64,000 bases of DNA from Shewanella sp. UCD-KL21 (GTDB lineage Bacteria > Pseudomonadota > Gammaproteobacteria > Enterobacterales > Shewanellaceae): assembly GCF_001957135.1 (NCBI RefSeq), contig NZ_MPHK01000006.1, positions 168,884 to 232,883 on the forward strand, given 5' to 3'. The position numbers and the translations under genes were made by a program. A model generated the notes under the pieces. That model saw nothing but the letters and a program-made list of their open reading frames with translations. It did no database searches and was not told the DNA's origin. Positions 1 to 10,127 of the stretch are shown piece by piece (the first letter of the stretch is position 1; every line of letters begins with the position of its first letter).

Positions 1-290
1 CTTATTGGGCTGAAAAGCTGCCTGAATTTCCAGAACTTATCTATGACAATTTAAAAATGGGTCGAAAACTACTGGGCACCCAACAACAAATGCTTGATAA
101 GTACCTAAAATTTCAGCATAAAGCTCATAAAAGTAATTACTTATTAATAACAGCTGCTGTAATGTTGATCTGTGGCACAATATTATTAAACCAATACGCT
201 ACACTATGGCCTGCTTACATTTGTATCACATCAGGTATAGTGCTTTGGTTCACAGGATGGCGATCCAGACCAAAAAACCGTAAATTTTAA
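1..290 (+). CDS. ubiB: UbiB C-terminal fragment, ubiquinone biosynthesis ABC1/ADCK-type ATPase (5' truncated by window edge)
   Basis: The reading frame is open from base 3 to the stop at 288-290 and enters from outside the window, so only about 95 C-terminal residues are seen. It begins [17 protein letters not shown] ([18 protein letters not shown]) and ends in two hydrophobic segments followed by [10 protein letters not shown], the same layout as the two C-terminal membrane helices of E. coli UbiB. UbiB is a membrane-anchored atypical kinase/ATPase needed for coenzyme Q synthesis. Its position directly before tatABC matches the ubiB-tatABC order of many gammaproteobacteria. The kinase domain lies outside the window. 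An internal ATG at 57 is not the start. Confidence 0.85.
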   Translation, partial: YWAEKLPEFPELIYDNLKMGRKLLGTQQQMLDKYLKFQHKAHKSNYLLITAAVMLICGTILLNQYATLWPAYICITSGIVLWFTGWRSRPKNRKF

Positions 291-395
291 CTAGCACTTA
301 TACATTAGAGGTTCATAATACTCTATGTATAAAGGTTACAATTGTGAATGTAAAAATTCCAACATCATGTTTTTATTCTTATAGAGGAAATGTTC

Positions 396-629
396 ATGGG
401 CGGCATCAGTATTTGGCAGCTTCTAATTATTGCGTTAATTGTTGTGTTGTTATTCGGAACTAAAAAATTACGTTCTTTAGGTGGCGATTTAGGTGGGGCT
501 GTTAAGGGCTTCAAAAATGCAATGAATCCTGAAGATGAAGAAAAGAAGTCTCTAGAAGACAGCACTGCGAAAAAGTCTGAACAGGCAACTGAGCAGAAAT
601 CCGAGTCAAAGGATAAAGAACAGGCGTAA
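396..629 (+). CDS. tatA: TatA, Sec-independent protein translocase pore-forming subunit
   Basis: 77 residues starting [20 protein letters not shown], a single N-terminal membrane helix, then the FGTKKLR hinge and an amphipathic helix ([16 protein letters not shown]), ending in a charged low-complexity tail. This is the TatA signature. TatA oligomerises to let folded twin-arginine proteins cross the inner membrane. I chose the ATG at 396 over the in-frame ATG at 390: GAGGA ends at 388, which leaves no room for the earlier start but good spacing to 396, and TatA proteins conventionally begin MGG. It is followed after 6 bp by tatB and is the first gene of tatABC. Confidence 0.95.
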   Translation: MGGISIWQLLIIALIVVLLFGTKKLRSLGGDLGGAVKGFKNAMNPEDEEKKSLEDSTAKKSEQATEQKSESKDKEQA

Positions 630-635
630 TTCATT

Positions 636-1034
636 ATGTTTGACGGTATTGGCTTTATGGAGCTACTGCTGATTGGAATTTTGGGGCTTGTGGTTCTCGG
701 CCCCGAAAGACTTCCGGTTGCAGTACGTTCAATCTCTGAGTGGATCCGCTCATTAAAGCGGATGGCAAACTCAGTCAAAGATGAATTAGAGCAAGAGCTT
801 AAAATTGATCAGCTTCATGCTGACCTCAAAAAAGCGGAAAGCAAAGGTTTATCGAACCTATCACCTGAACTACAAGAGTCCATTGATCAGCTTAAAGATG
901 CTGCGAAATCGGTTAATCGTCCCTACCAAGTTGATGATGTAGCCAAAGATACCCCAGCAACTACTCCCGCTGAAAGTTCCACTGCCAAAAGTGAACAAGC
1001 AAACGACTCTGACAGTTCAAATACCAAAAGCTAA
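636..1034 (+). CDS. tatB: TatB, Sec-independent protein translocase receptor subunit
   Basis: 132 residues beginning [20 protein letters not shown], then the diagnostic [11 protein letters not shown] hinge and a long charged amphipathic helix. TatB forms the twin-arginine signal-peptide receptor with TatC. The C-terminal third is Ser/Thr/Ala-rich and probably disordered, as is normal for the family. It sits 6 bp after tatA and 12 bp before tatC, so all three are surely co-transcribed. Confidence 0.95.
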   Translation: MFDGIGFMELLLIGILGLVVLGPERLPVAVRSISEWIRSLKRMANSVKDELEQELKIDQLHADLKKAESKGLSNLSPELQESIDQLKDAAKSVNRPYQVDDVAKDTPATTPAESSTAKSEQANDSDSSNTKS

Positions 1035-1046
1035 CACGGGTAACCA

Positions 1047-1805
1047 ATGTCACAACAGCTACCTCTTATCAGTCATTTGCTTGAGTTACGTAATAAGTTA
1101 CTTAGAGCTATCGGCAGCGTATTGCTGGTATTTATCTGCTTAGTTTATTGGGCAAATGACATTTACCATTATATGGCAATCCCATTAATGCAATCACTGC
1201 CAGAGACCGGCAGTATGATTGCAACGGATGTAGCCGCGCCCTTTTTTGCGCCATTTAAATTAACCTTAGTGTTATCGTTTTTTGTGGCGATCCCCTACGT
1301 ACTATTTCAAGTATGGTCATTTGTGGCGCCCGGTTTATACAAACACGAAAAACGCATGATTATGCCGCTGCTATTTAGCAGTACGGTATTATTTTACCTC
1401 GGTATTGCTTTCGCCTATTACGTCGTTTTTCCGGTGGTATTTGCGTTTTTCACCAGTGTTGCACCAGAAGGTGTGCAAGTAGCGACCGACATTAGTAGCT
1501 ATTTAAGTTTTATCTTAAAGCTATTTTTTGCTTTTGGTTTAGCCTTTGAAATCCCTGTGGCCGTAGTATTAATGTGCTGGGCTGGCGTGACAACACCAGA
1601 TGAGCTCAAACAAAAACGCCCTTACATTGTTGTAGGTGCATTTGTGGTTGGCATGATGCTAACGCCACCTGATATTATTTCACAAACAATGTTAGCGATT
1701 CCTATGTTAATATTATTTGAAGGTGGTTTATTAGCAGCTAGGCTATATACCCCAAAAGAAGATACAGATAACGAAGAGCCAGAGAACGAAAAAGCTGATA
1801 GTTAA
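1047..1805 (+). CDS. tatC: TatC, Sec-independent protein translocase core subunit
   Basis: 252 residues with six predicted membrane helices. The N-terminal cytoplasmic segment [14 protein letters not shown] carries the conserved Glu used in signal-peptide binding, and the first cytoplasmic loop has [12 protein letters not shown], the second conserved binding motif. The tail is acidic and hydrophilic. Together with TatA and TatB it exports folded cofactor-containing proteins, which matters in a respiratory organism with many periplasmic redox enzymes. Length matches the family (about 250-260 residues). Confidence 0.97.
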   Translation: MSQQLPLISHLLELRNKLLRAIGSVLLVFICLVYWANDIYHYMAIPLMQSLPETGSMIATDVAAPFFAPFKLTLVLSFFVAIPYVLFQVWSFVAPGLYKHEKRMIMPLLFSSTVLFYLGIAFAYYVVFPVVFAFFTSVAPEGVQVATDISSYLSFILKLFFAFGLAFEIPVAVVLMCWAGVTTPDELKQKRPYIVVGAFVVGMMLTPPDIISQTMLAIPMLILFEGGLLAARLYTPKEDTDNEEPENEKADS

Positions 1806-1857
1806 ATTGCGCATCGCACTCATGGACTAGTAAAACAATAAAAAGAAGGATTCTGTT

Positions 1858-2382
1858 ATGCGTTTAACTTTGATTGCCACTTTTGCTTTGGCTATCTCTT
1901 CTCAAGCACAAGCCAGTGTTGAGCAACAACTGGCTAGCTGTGCAGCTCAAACTGACAAACTTGATCGGTTAATGTGTTACGACGCATTAGCCGCATCGGT
2001 TAACACCTCAATCATCTCAGCGACAACAGAAACTGCACCTGCAACGGTAGCGGCTCCAGCAGCAATCACCACTTCTGCGCTAACAACCACTGCTAGCGCC
2101 CCAGCTGCGCAATTAACCAATGCAGAGCAAGAGTTTGGCCTTAAAAAGAAGGTCGATGAGGATGTCACTCGCCTTTATGCTGACGTTGTATCGGTAAAAA
2201 AAGATCCTTACGGCGCATTGATTATTACCCTGTCTAATAATCAAACTTGGAAACAATCAGGTACGGACCGCTATAAAGTGAAAAAAGATCAAACCGTCTT
2301 TGTTGAAAAAGGCGCTCTCGGTTCATTCCTACTGGGCAGCGATGATCGCAACTCCACTATTCGAGTGAAGCGTTTAAAATAA
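1858..2382 (+). CDS. Exported protein of unknown function with VasI-like N-terminal Cys motif
   Basis: 174 residues. A signal peptide (about residues 1-19, ending SSQAQA) precedes a segment with two cysteines, LASCAAQTDKLDRLMCYDAL. That C...LxRLxCYD pattern resembles the start of proteins annotated as VasI/type VI-associated, but no type VI genes are nearby and I do not infer that role. An Ala/Thr-rich linker follows (about residues 50-90). The C-terminal 80 residues look like a small beta domain (ITLSNNQTWKQS, VKKDQTVFVEKG, STIRVKRLK). It lies between tatC and tatD (3 bp before the latter), so it is likely in the same transcript. Function unknown. Confidence 0.7.
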   Translation: MRLTLIATFALAISSQAQASVEQQLASCAAQTDKLDRLMCYDALAASVNTSIISATTETAPATVAAPAAITTSALTTTASAPAAQLTNAEQEFGLKKKVDEDVTRLYADVVSVKKDPYGALIITLSNNQTWKQSGTDRYKVKKDQTVFVEKGALGSFLLGSDDRNSTIRVKRLK

Positions 2383-2385
2383 ATC

Positions 2386-3183
2386 ATGGCGCAGCATATC
2401 GACATAGCCGTTAATCTGCTTAGCAGCAGGTTAATCGCTGATATAGACAACATAGTGACTCAAGCGGCGCAACATCATGTTTCGCCGTTAATTGTTATTG
2501 GCAGTGATATTACTGAAAGTAGCGACAGCGCCTCGCTGTGCGCAAAATATCCTCAGCAACTCTACAGCACCGCAGGAGTTCACCCCCACCACGCCAGTAG
2601 CTGGAATGCTGCCAGTGCTGATGAGATAAAAACCCTAGCGGCATTAAAACCAGTGGTTGCTATTGGTGAATGCGGTTTAGATTATAATCGCGACTTTTCT
2701 CCCCGTGATGCCCAGCGCCATGCCTTTCACGCCCAACTTGAACTGGCAGTAGCATTACAAATGCCGGTCCTGATGCACTGTCGTGACGCTCACGAGGACT
2801 TTATTGCAATAGTAAGTCAATATCGCCACAAGCTGCCTGCAGCGCTGCTGCATTGCTTTACAGGCACCAAAGATGAGTTACTTGCTTGCCTTGAATTAGA
2901 TTTACATATCGGCATAACTGGCTGGGTATGCGATGAACGCCGCGGCGCTGAACTGGCGAGCATAGTGCCATTGATCCCAAACAACCGCTTAATGGTTGAA
3001 ACCGACAGCCCTTATTTATTGCCTCGCAGCATGCGCCCTAAACCTAAATCCAGCAAAAACTTGCCACAATACTTGCCCGATATTGTCGAGTATATGGCTA
3101 ATCTACGTCAGCAACCCTATGAAGAGCTAGCTGCCCATTGCTACACCAACAGCCAGCGTTTTTTTAACCTAGGGCAGGATTAA
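2386..3183 (+). CDS. tatD: TatD-family 3'-5' exonuclease / metal-dependent hydrolase
   Basis: 265 residues of the TatD amidohydrolase-like fold. Visible metal-site and family motifs are STAGVHPHHAS, AIGECGLDYNRDFSP, PVLMHCRDAHEDF, LLHCFTGTKDE, GITGWVCDERRG and ETDSPYLLPR. It has DIAVNLLSS at the N-terminus, not the HxH of the paralogues YcfH/YjjV, and so matches the genuine E. coli TatD. Known members are magnesium-dependent DNases; despite the name a role in Tat export is not required. The stop codon overlaps the next start (TAATG). Confidence 0.95.
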   Translation: MAQHIDIAVNLLSSRLIADIDNIVTQAAQHHVSPLIVIGSDITESSDSASLCAKYPQQLYSTAGVHPHHASSWNAASADEIKTLAALKPVVAIGECGLDYNRDFSPRDAQRHAFHAQLELAVALQMPVLMHCRDAHEDFIAIVSQYRHKLPAALLHCFTGTKDELLACLELDLHIGITGWVCDERRGAELASIVPLIPNNRLMVETDSPYLLPRSMRPKPKSSKNLPQYLPDIVEYMANLRQQPYEELAAHCYTNSQRFFNLGQD

Positions 3184-5087
3184 TGCAGCAAGTGCATTGG
3201 GCGTTTAAAGCATTTACTTTGGTTTTTATTATATTGCTAACTCAGTTACAGGCAGCGCACGCGCTTGCCATTGAGCACAGCAATACCCCACTGAGATTAA
3301 CCGCCTCATCCATTACAAAAATCAAATTAACGGATTGGATGTATATCAATCAATCGCAAGATATTGAAGAACTTGCCAGCTTAAAAATGCTTAAAAATAG
3401 CCGACAGGATTGGCGCAAGTTAAGCCGCGGCGATATGCGTAAAATTGGCGCTAAAAATACTTGGTTGAGTTTTAGTATTTTTAACCATAATGACCACCTA
3501 TCACGCATGATAGCGCTGGATAACCCGCTGCTAGATAGCATGAAGCTATATCATTTAGTCAATAACAAATTGGTAAAAGTTGAGCTAATGGGTGATAGCT
3601 ATCCATTTAAACAGCGCCCACTGCAGAGTAATTTATTTCTTTACCCCTTTGAATTACAGCCAAACGAAACACATACCTTTTACTTAAAAATCGATAATCG
3701 CGGCAGCTTAAATTTTCCATTAGTACTATGGAGTAAAAATGATTACAGCCATGCCATAGAATCTCAAAGTCTTGCTAATGGCTTTCAAATTGGGATATTG
3801 ATTGCCATCGGGCTATTTAGTTTGTTTATCGCGCTCGCATCAGGGTCTTTTAGTTACAGTTACTATAGCGGCTATGTGCTCAGCTTAACCCTGCTTGTGG
3901 CCACGATTCATGGTATTGCCTTTCAATATTTATGGCCCACACTGCCGGTGGTGCAAAACTTAGCTATTCCAATATTAATCCCGATAGCCTTAGCTTTTGC
4001 GCTGATGTTTACCGAAAAAGTGATGCTACTTAAATACCATAATAAACCGATGCTTTTAGCCGGTCGTTACCTTGCGGTTTACTGCCTTTTACTGAGTCTG
4101 GTTATCTCGTTTATTGATTTTAAAATCAGCTTATATTTACTCAGTTTCTCGGTAATCGCCATTAGCTGTGTACTGATCACCTTCTCTTTAATACAAGTGA
4201 TTAAAGGCAGTAAAAATGCTCGTTTATATGCTATTGCCCGTATAGGGCTATTTATTAGCGCCATTCTCAGCGGGCTGATTTATCTGGGCTATTTACAATG
4301 GTATATGCCAGCGCATACCCCAGTTATGATCGGACTGACCTTTGAAGTTATTGTTATGGCTGCAGTGTTAGCTGTGCGCTATAACGATGAACGAAAAGCC
4401 AAACTGCAAATGCAAAAAAAGGCCTTAGAGCAAGCGCAAAAACTGCAACAAAACCGTGATGAAGCTTTAAAAGCAGAAGCAAGAACCAATGAACGCCTCG
4501 AACAAATGGTCGCAGAGCGGACTCTTGAGCTCGAAGTCACCTTGCGTGAACTAAATGATGCCAACCAAAAACTACAGCAACAAAGTACCACTGACAGTTT
4601 AACAGGGGTAAAAAATAGAAATGCCTTTGATAAACGCCTAACCGCAGAAGGACGCATTAGCCGTCGTCAGCAAACCTCGCTTGCTATCCTAATGGTTGAT
4701 ATTGATAAATTTAAAGAGATTAATGATCAATTTGGTCACCTTGCTGGCGACCTTGCAATTAAAGTGATTGCGACAACAATTTCTGAGTTTTTAAAACGAC
4801 CAACCGATCTGGTGTCACGTTTTGGAGGTGAAGAGTTTGCTATTATATTACCAAGTACTGATAGTGTAGGAGCGATGCTATTGGCTGAAAGAATTCGCCA
4901 AGCAATCTCCAATTTATCAATCGATTGGGATAATAACCCTATTTCCCTTTTCGTAAGTATCGGTGTGAGCGCTGCCATTATCGAAACCGATGAACAGCCA
5001 ACTCAGTTACTTGAACAAGCAGATAAAGCGCTTTACCAAGCTAAGCGCAATGGACGAAATCAGGTTTGTCTGTTTTCGTCTGATTAA
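3183..5087 (+). CDS. Membrane diguanylate cyclase, 7TMR-DISM sensor plus GGDEF domain
   Basis: 634 residues. A signal peptide (about 1-29) precedes a periplasmic beta domain of the 7TMR-DISMED2 type (about 30-190), seven membrane helices (about 200-400), a coiled coil rich in Gln/Lys/Glu (about 405-465) and a GGDEF domain (about 470-634). The active-site motif reads GGEEF at residues 548-552, a functional variant. An RxxD inhibitory site (R539-D542, RPTD) lies five residues upstream, so the enzyme should make c-di-GMP and be product-inhibited. No EAL domain is present. The start overlaps the tatD stop (TAATG), suggesting translational coupling. The sensed ligand is unknown, though DISM domains often bind carbohydrates. 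Confidence 0.92.
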   Translation: MQQVHWAFKAFTLVFIILLTQLQAAHALAIEHSNTPLRLTASSITKIKLTDWMYINQSQDIEELASLKMLKNSRQDWRKLSRGDMRKIGAKNTWLSFSIFNHNDHLSRMIALDNPLLDSMKLYHLVNNKLVKVELMGDSYPFKQRPLQSNLFLYPFELQPNETHTFYLKIDNRGSLNFPLVLWSKNDYSHAIESQSLANGFQIGILIAIGLFSLFIALASGSFSYSYYSGYVLSLTLLVATIHGIAFQYLWPTLPVVQNLAIPILIPIALAFALMFTEKVMLLKYHNKPMLLAGRYLAVYCLLLSLVISFIDFKISLYLLSFSVIAISCVLITFSLIQVIKGSKNARLYAIARIGLFISAILSGLIYLGYLQWYMPAHTPVMIGLTFEVIVMAAVLAVRYNDERKAKLQMQKKALEQAQKLQQNRDEALKAEARTNERLEQMVAERTLELEVTLRELNDANQKLQQQSTTDSLTGVKNRNAFDKRLTAEGRISRRQQTSLAILMVDIDKFKEINDQFGHLAGDLAIKVIATTISEFLKRPTDLVSRFGGEEFAIILPSTDSVGAMLLAERIRQAISNLSIDWDNNPISLFVSIGVSAAIIETDEQPTQLLEQADKALYQAKRNGRNQVCLFSSD

Positions 5088-5098
5088 GATCAGTCTAA

Positions 5099-6124
<1,026 letters not shown>

Positions 6125-6428
6125 AAAAGCGATTATTTTTACAAGATGAATAACAAACAGGAGACCTATTGGTCTCCTTTTTTATAGCGCATTTTGCAGG
6201 CTAAATGAGTCAAATTGATTATAAAGGCGCCTAAAACAGCCTCAAATAGTGACATTCATCGCCGTAGCAATGAATATTACCTCTTGCTAATGCAGCATGA
6301 GCCAGTTCAAAGTTATCTTTGAATTTTACTTATATTAGTGATCTAGCTAACAGCTAGCTCATATTCAACTTCACTAACCTAAGGTTAAATGATTGAATCA
6401 TTTTATTGTTCTTTCTTGAGGCCTTATC
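6125..6428 (+). other. Intergenic region hemB to thioredoxin-like gene
   Basis: 304 bp without a credible gene. The first 60 bp carry the hemB terminator. The rest is AT-rich and must hold the promoter of the next gene; TTGAGG just before the start at 6429 supplies the ribosome site. I see no strong operator palindrome. Confidence 0.6.
6160..6184 (+). terminator. Intrinsic terminator of hemB
   Basis: A perfect 7-bp stem (GGAGACC 6160-6166 / GGTCTCC 6171-6177) with a four-base loop is followed by a run of seven T. It lies 36 bp past the hemB stop. Confidence 0.9.
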
Positions 6429-6980
6429 ATGCATAAAAGCGTTAAAACAATTTTAGCTACAACCGCAATTTTCTTTGGCAGCCATTTGGTTGCTGGCTCA
6501 GCAATGGCTGGCAGTGGTTGTTCATTCGATGAAGAGCAAACAGGCTTCATGGCAACATGCAGCGAGGAGAAACAAGAAGTGATTATTACTGGACTCGTTG
6601 ATATTTCAACACTTGAAAAAGACTTACCAGGTTACGCTGCAGAGTATGAGCAGTATAAAATTGATGCAGCCGCATTAACTGAATTAAAAGCGGTAACCAC
6701 ACCAACAAATATTGTGGTAATTATTGGTACTTGGTGCCCTGATTGCCATCGTGAAACGCCACGTTTCATGCGCCTTATCGAAGAAGCGGCTAATCCGAAT
6801 ATTACCGTGACTTACATCGGTATTGATCGCAGCAAAGTTGATCCAGAAGGCCTCGCGGCAGCATATGAATTCACCCGCATTCCAACCTTTATCATTGAGC
6901 AACAAGATGAAGAAATTGGCCGAATCGTTGAACGTCCAACAGTGTCGCTGGAACAAGATTTAGTCAACATTCTGAAATAA
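6429..6980 (+). CDS. Exported thioredoxin-family protein
   Basis: 183 residues. A signal peptide of about 27 residues ends near SAMAGS. A cysteine pair in GCSFDEEQTGFMATC follows, then a thioredoxin fold with active site GTWCPDCHRETPRF (C103 and C106) and the cis-proline segment RIPTFII. WCPDC with a preceding T is closer to TlpA/nucleoredoxin-like or glutathione-type reductants than to TrxA. It is predicted to act in the periplasm on disulfides; the partner is unknown. Monocistronic, with a terminator at 7021-7046. Confidence 0.8.
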   Translation: MHKSVKTILATTAIFFGSHLVAGSAMAGSGCSFDEEQTGFMATCSEEKQEVIITGLVDISTLEKDLPGYAAEYEQYKIDAAALTELKAVTTPTNIVVIIGTWCPDCHRETPRFMRLIEEAANPNITVTYIGIDRSKVDPEGLAAAYEFTRIPTFIIEQQDEEIGRIVERPTVSLEQDLVNILK

Positions 6981-7020
6981 TCTGTTTTGAAACTCTCTTG
7001 AGTTATTTCAGGCAAATAAA

Positions 7021-7046
7021 AACGGGATCATATGATCCCGTTTTTT
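7021..7046. terminator. Bidirectional terminator between the thioredoxin-like gene and gppA
   Basis: A perfect 22-nt palindrome (7021-7042, arms AACGGGATCAT/ATGATCCCGTT) has T-runs on the plus-strand side and A-runs before it, so it can stop transcription of both convergent units. Confidence 0.9.
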
Positions 7047-7079
7047 GTATTCGATATGTATTTCAAGGGCCTTAAAGCA

Positions 7080-8006
7080 TTAAGCCACTCTTGCAGCCAA
7101 CATGCTTAGCACCCCTTCACGCAGCGCACCGCCGGATAAATTAAGCGACTCAATATCAAGTAACTCAAATAAGGCGATTAATATCGCAATCCCAGAGGCA
7201 AAGGTTGGCGCTTTTTCAGCAGATAAGCCTTGAATATGATGCAGCGACTCATTTTGCTGTGCCAACACTTCGTCTCTAAAACGATACAAAACTTTCAAAG
7301 TGATTATCTCAGAAAGCTCGCGATGATTAAGTACTGACACCACAGACTGTACGGCACCAGATGCGCCGACAACCCCTTGCCAACCCAACTGTGTCAGCTG
7401 TTGTAAGCAAGGCTTAAGCGCATCCAATACCGTAGCTTTCGCCTGTTCAAAATCACTCAGCTGATAAGGCATTTGCGTAAAAAACTGCTGATTAAAGCGC
7501 ACACAGCCAAAATCAAGACTGGTTTTAAATAGCACTTCAGTGCCATTACCAATAATAAACTCAGTACTGGCGCCGCCAATATCAATCACCAATCGTTGGC
7601 CGTCACCTTCTGTTGTGGCCGCCATACCTTGGTAAATTAATTCAGCTTCTCGCAAACCACTAATGACTTCGATCGGGTGAGCTAAAATCGGTAATGCCCG
7701 TTGATGGAACTCATCAGCATTGCTGATCACACGTAAAGTTGCGGTGGCAAATACTGCCACATGCTCAGCTGCGACTTGATGTTTATCAAGCATCTCAGCA
7801 AACATTTGCAAACAATCGAGCCCGCGCTGTAATACGGCTTCATCAAGACGGTTATCAGCCCCAATACCCTCAGCCAAACGCACTTTACGTTTGTACTTTG
7901 CAATAATAGTGGGTTGGCCGTTCAGGGTGTGAGCGACCAACATATTAAAACTATTTGAGCCGAGTGTTATCGCGGCATATGCAGGCATTGCAGCTGTCAC
8001 AGTCAT
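7080..8006 (-). CDS. gppA: Ppx/GppA-type phosphatase, single catalytic module
   Basis: 308 residues with the actin-like ATPase fold of exopolyphosphatase/guanosine pentaphosphatase. The phosphate-binding loops are ITLGSNSFNM near the N-terminus and VIDIGGASTEFI in the middle; VGASGAVQSV and LSGGALREG are the later loops. Members hydrolyse polyphosphate and/or pppGpp. E. coli GppA is about 494 residues, so this protein lacks the C-terminal HD-like domains. It follows rhlB with no gap (TAAATG), the same rhlB-gppA pairing as in E. coli, which supports the GppA name, but substrate preference cannot be read from the sequence. An alternative in-frame ATG lies 6 codons in. Confidence 0.85.
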   Translation of the reverse strand: MTVTAAMPAYAAITLGSNSFNMLVAHTLNGQPTIIAKYKRKVRLAEGIGADNRLDEAVLQRGLDCLQMFAEMLDKHQVAAEHVAVFATATLRVISNADEFHQRALPILAHPIEVISGLREAELIYQGMAATTEGDGQRLVIDIGGASTEFIIGNGTEVLFKTSLDFGCVRFNQQFFTQMPYQLSDFEQAKATVLDALKPCLQQLTQLGWQGVVGASGAVQSVVSVLNHRELSEIITLKVLYRFRDEVLAQQNESLHHIQGLSAEKAPTFASGIAILIALFELLDIESLNLSGGALREGVLSMLAARVA

Positions 8007-9302
8007 TTACGAATGTCTACGCGCCCTTTGAGGTGGACGTCCACCACTGCGATGCGCACCACTTCTCGCACCATCACGCGTACGTGTTGTTGGGTGCTTA
8101 CGATGGATACGAACCGGTGGCGGTAAATCGTCTAACAAAGCTTCACGATCATAATTAGTTACTGGTATTGAGTGCTTAATATACGTCTCAATGGCCGGTA
8201 AATTCAGCGCATACTCTTCACAAGCAAAACTCACTGACACACCTTTTTGTCCCGCACGACCGGTACGACCAATACGGTGAACGTAATCTTCACAATCATC
8301 TGGTAAATCATAGTTATAAACATGAGATACATCAGAAATATGTAAGCCACGCGCCGCCACATCCGTTGCCACGAGTACGTCAAGCGCACCAGAGGTGAAT
8401 TGCTCTAAAATACGAATACGTTTTTTCTGCGGCACATCACCGGTTAATAACCCAACTCGATGGCCGTCGCCTTCTAACCATGACCACACCTTTTCACAGC
8501 TGTGTTTGGTGTTTGAAAATACGATAGCCTTTTCTGGCCAATCTTCTTCCATTAATGTCAGAAGCAAACGCATTTTATCTTCAGTAGAAGGGTAGAAAAT
8601 TTCTTCTTTGATGTTCTTTGAGGTTTTTTCGCCAGGAGAGACTTCAACTTTTTCTGGATCATTCATATGATCGTAAGCTAATTCCTGAACCTTCATTGAT
8701 AACGTCGCTGAAAACAACATATTTAAGCGTGACTTAGCATCAGGCATACGTCTAAACAAGAAACGAATATCTTTAATAAAACCTAAATCGAACATGCGAT
8801 CAGCTTCATCAAGCACAACGGCTTGAATGGCATTTAAACTGATCACACCTTGGCGTACGTAATCGATAATACGACCCGTAGTACCAATTAAAATATCAAC
8901 ACCAGCATCAAGCACTTGGCGTTGAACATCATAACTCTCACCGCCATAAACAATACCGACTTTTAAACCCGTATGTCGTGCAAGCAATTTAGCATCTTTG
9001 GCAATCTGAATCGCAAGTTCGCGAGTCGGTGCCATGATGATAGCTCTAGGCTGATTAATTTGACGACCTTCTGGCTCAGCAACTGAGAGAAGGTGGTGAA
9101 ATGTGGCCACTAAAAAGGCCATTGTCTTGCCAGTTCCTGTTTGTGCCTGGCCAGCAATATCTTTTTGTTGTAATAAAATGGGAAGAGATAACGCCTGAAT
9201 TGGCGTACAAAATTCAAAGCCATTTTCGTTCAAAGCCTGTATAACCTCTGGCTTCAGAGGGAAGTCGGCGAATCTTTGTGTTGATAAATGTGTTTCGCTC
9301 AT
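8007..9302 (-). CDS. rhlB: RhlB, DEAD-box ATP-dependent RNA helicase
   Basis: 431 residues. DEAD-box motifs in order: Q motif ([14 protein letters not shown]), AQTGTGKT (motif I), [23 protein letters not shown] (motif II), SATLS (motif III), [10 protein letters not shown] and [10 protein letters not shown] (motif VI). The tail is Arg/Gly/Ser-rich, typical of RhlB, which joins the RNA degradosome to unwind structured RNA for PNPase. Divergent from trxA and followed immediately by gppA on the same strand, as in E. coli. Confidence 0.96.
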   Translation of the reverse strand: MSETHLSTQRFADFPLKPEVIQALNENGFEFCTPIQALSLPILLQQKDIAGQAQTGTGKTMAFLVATFHHLLSVAEPEGRQINQPRAIIMAPTRELAIQIAKDAKLLARHTGLKVGIVYGGESYDVQRQVLDAGVDILIGTTGRIIDYVRQGVISLNAIQAVVLDEADRMFDLGFIKDIRFLFRRMPDAKSRLNMLFSATLSMKVQELAYDHMNDPEKVEVSPGEKTSKNIKEEIFYPSTEDKMRLLLTLMEEDWPEKAIVFSNTKHSCEKVWSWLEGDGHRVGLLTGDVPQKKRIRILEQFTSGALDVLVATDVAARGLHISDVSHVYNYDLPDDCEDYVHRIGRTGRAGQKGVSVSFACEEYALNLPAIETYIKHSIPVTNYDREALLDDLPPPVRIHRKHPTTRTRDGARSGAHRSGGRPPQRARRHS

Positions 9303-9455
9303 AGCGCAAGCATACCCGTTAGTGTTGCAAAAAAAGACTCGATCGTTTCAAATAGCTACATTAATAGAACGGTCACTTGAAAAGCTATTTAACCGTCCCA
9401 ATATACATGGTAAGCCATTAATAAACTAGCAATGGTGCCAAATCTGGAGATCTAC

Positions 9456-9782
9456 ATGAGCGATAAAATTGTATACCTAAGCGATGACAGCTTCGAAAAC
9501 GACGTCATTAACTCAGAATTACCAGTACTGGTAGACTTCTGGGCAGAGTGGTGTGGTCCTTGTAAAATGATTGCCCCAATCCTAGACGACGTGGCTGAAG
9601 AGTACGCGGGTAAGCTAACTGTAGCTAAATTAAACGTTGACCAAAATAATGTTTCACCTGCTAAGTACGGTGTACGTGGCATTCCAACATTATTAATGTT
9701 TAAAGGCGGCGAGTTAGTTGCCACTAAAGTGGGTGCTTTATCAAAAACTCAACTTAAAGAGTTTATTGACGCACAAGCTTAA
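9456..9782 (+). CDS. trxA: Thioredoxin 1
   Basis: 108 residues with the canonical active site [11 protein letters not shown] and the cis-proline segment GIPTLLMF, no signal peptide, so cytosolic. It reduces protein disulfides and serves ribonucleotide reductase and others. The start ATG at 9456 ([11 protein letters not shown]) has CTGGAGAT just upstream; an in-frame ATG at 9432 would add eight residues not found in thioredoxins. Placed between divergent rhlB and downstream rho, the classic arrangement. Confidence 0.97.
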   Translation: MSDKIVYLSDDSFENDVINSELPVLVDFWAEWCGPCKMIAPILDDVAEEYAGKLTVAKLNVDQNNVSPAKYGVRGIPTLLMFKGGELVATKVGALSKTQLKEFIDAQA

Positions 9783-9827
9783 TCAAGCCTATTAATAAAA
9801 TCGCGGCACTATTGATTAAAAGCATAG

Positions 9828-9854
9828 CCTGCTAACCCCGTTAGCAGGTTATTG
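9828..9854 (+). terminator. Hairpin after trxA, possible terminator
   Basis: A perfect 9-bp stem (CCTGCTAAC 9828-9836 / GTTAGCAGG 9840-9848) with a 3-nt loop lies 46 bp past the trxA stop. The T-tract behind it is weak (TTATTGCT), so it may be only partly effective or mark an RNA 3' end. Confidence 0.5.
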
Positions 9855-9935
9855 CTAAAAATAACGCTATTTTAGTGTGATGAACAACAATCAATTTTAA
9901 TAATGTTGCGTGTTTTACGCTTAAAAAGTGACAAT

Positions 9936-9969
9936 CGGCACAATATATGAACAATTTGTGCCGTTTTTT
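9936..9969 (+). terminator. Terminator-like hairpin in the rho leader
   Basis: CGGCACAA (9936-9943) pairs with TTGTGCCG (9956-9963), an 8-bp perfect stem with a 12-nt loop, followed directly by six T. It lies about 160 bp before rho. It may end trxA read-through or act as an attenuator if the rho promoter lies upstream. Confidence 0.7.
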
Positions 9970-10127
9970 CGCTAAAATTCTGGACGCACTGCCCATATAG
10001 TGCTAATTTATTCATCAGATTTTTCAACCAAACCCCTACTCGCTTATCAATCGACTATTTCAATTTCGTAATACCCAAAGAAAGATTGATTGCAGTAAGC
10101 ATCGTCGCGTAATACAAGACCCCCAAC

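Larger units (their letters stand above)
9783..10127 (+). other. trxA-rho intergenic / rho leader
   Basis: 345 bp with no credible protein gene. It holds two hairpins (9828-9848 and 9936-9969). The last 150 bp are pyrimidine-rich and C-containing (AACCAAACCCC, AAGACCCCCAAC near the start), compatible with Rho-loading sites. In E. coli rho is autoregulated by Rho-dependent termination in its leader; the same logic is possible here but is inference. Confidence 0.5.

Noticed and set aside
365..778. 137-codon minus-strand frame over tatA-tatB
   Set aside because: Shadow of tatA and tatB; Ser-rich composition typical of antisense.
3350..3541. Small minus-strand frame in the diguanylate cyclase gene
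   Set aside because: Shadow without a start site or similarity.
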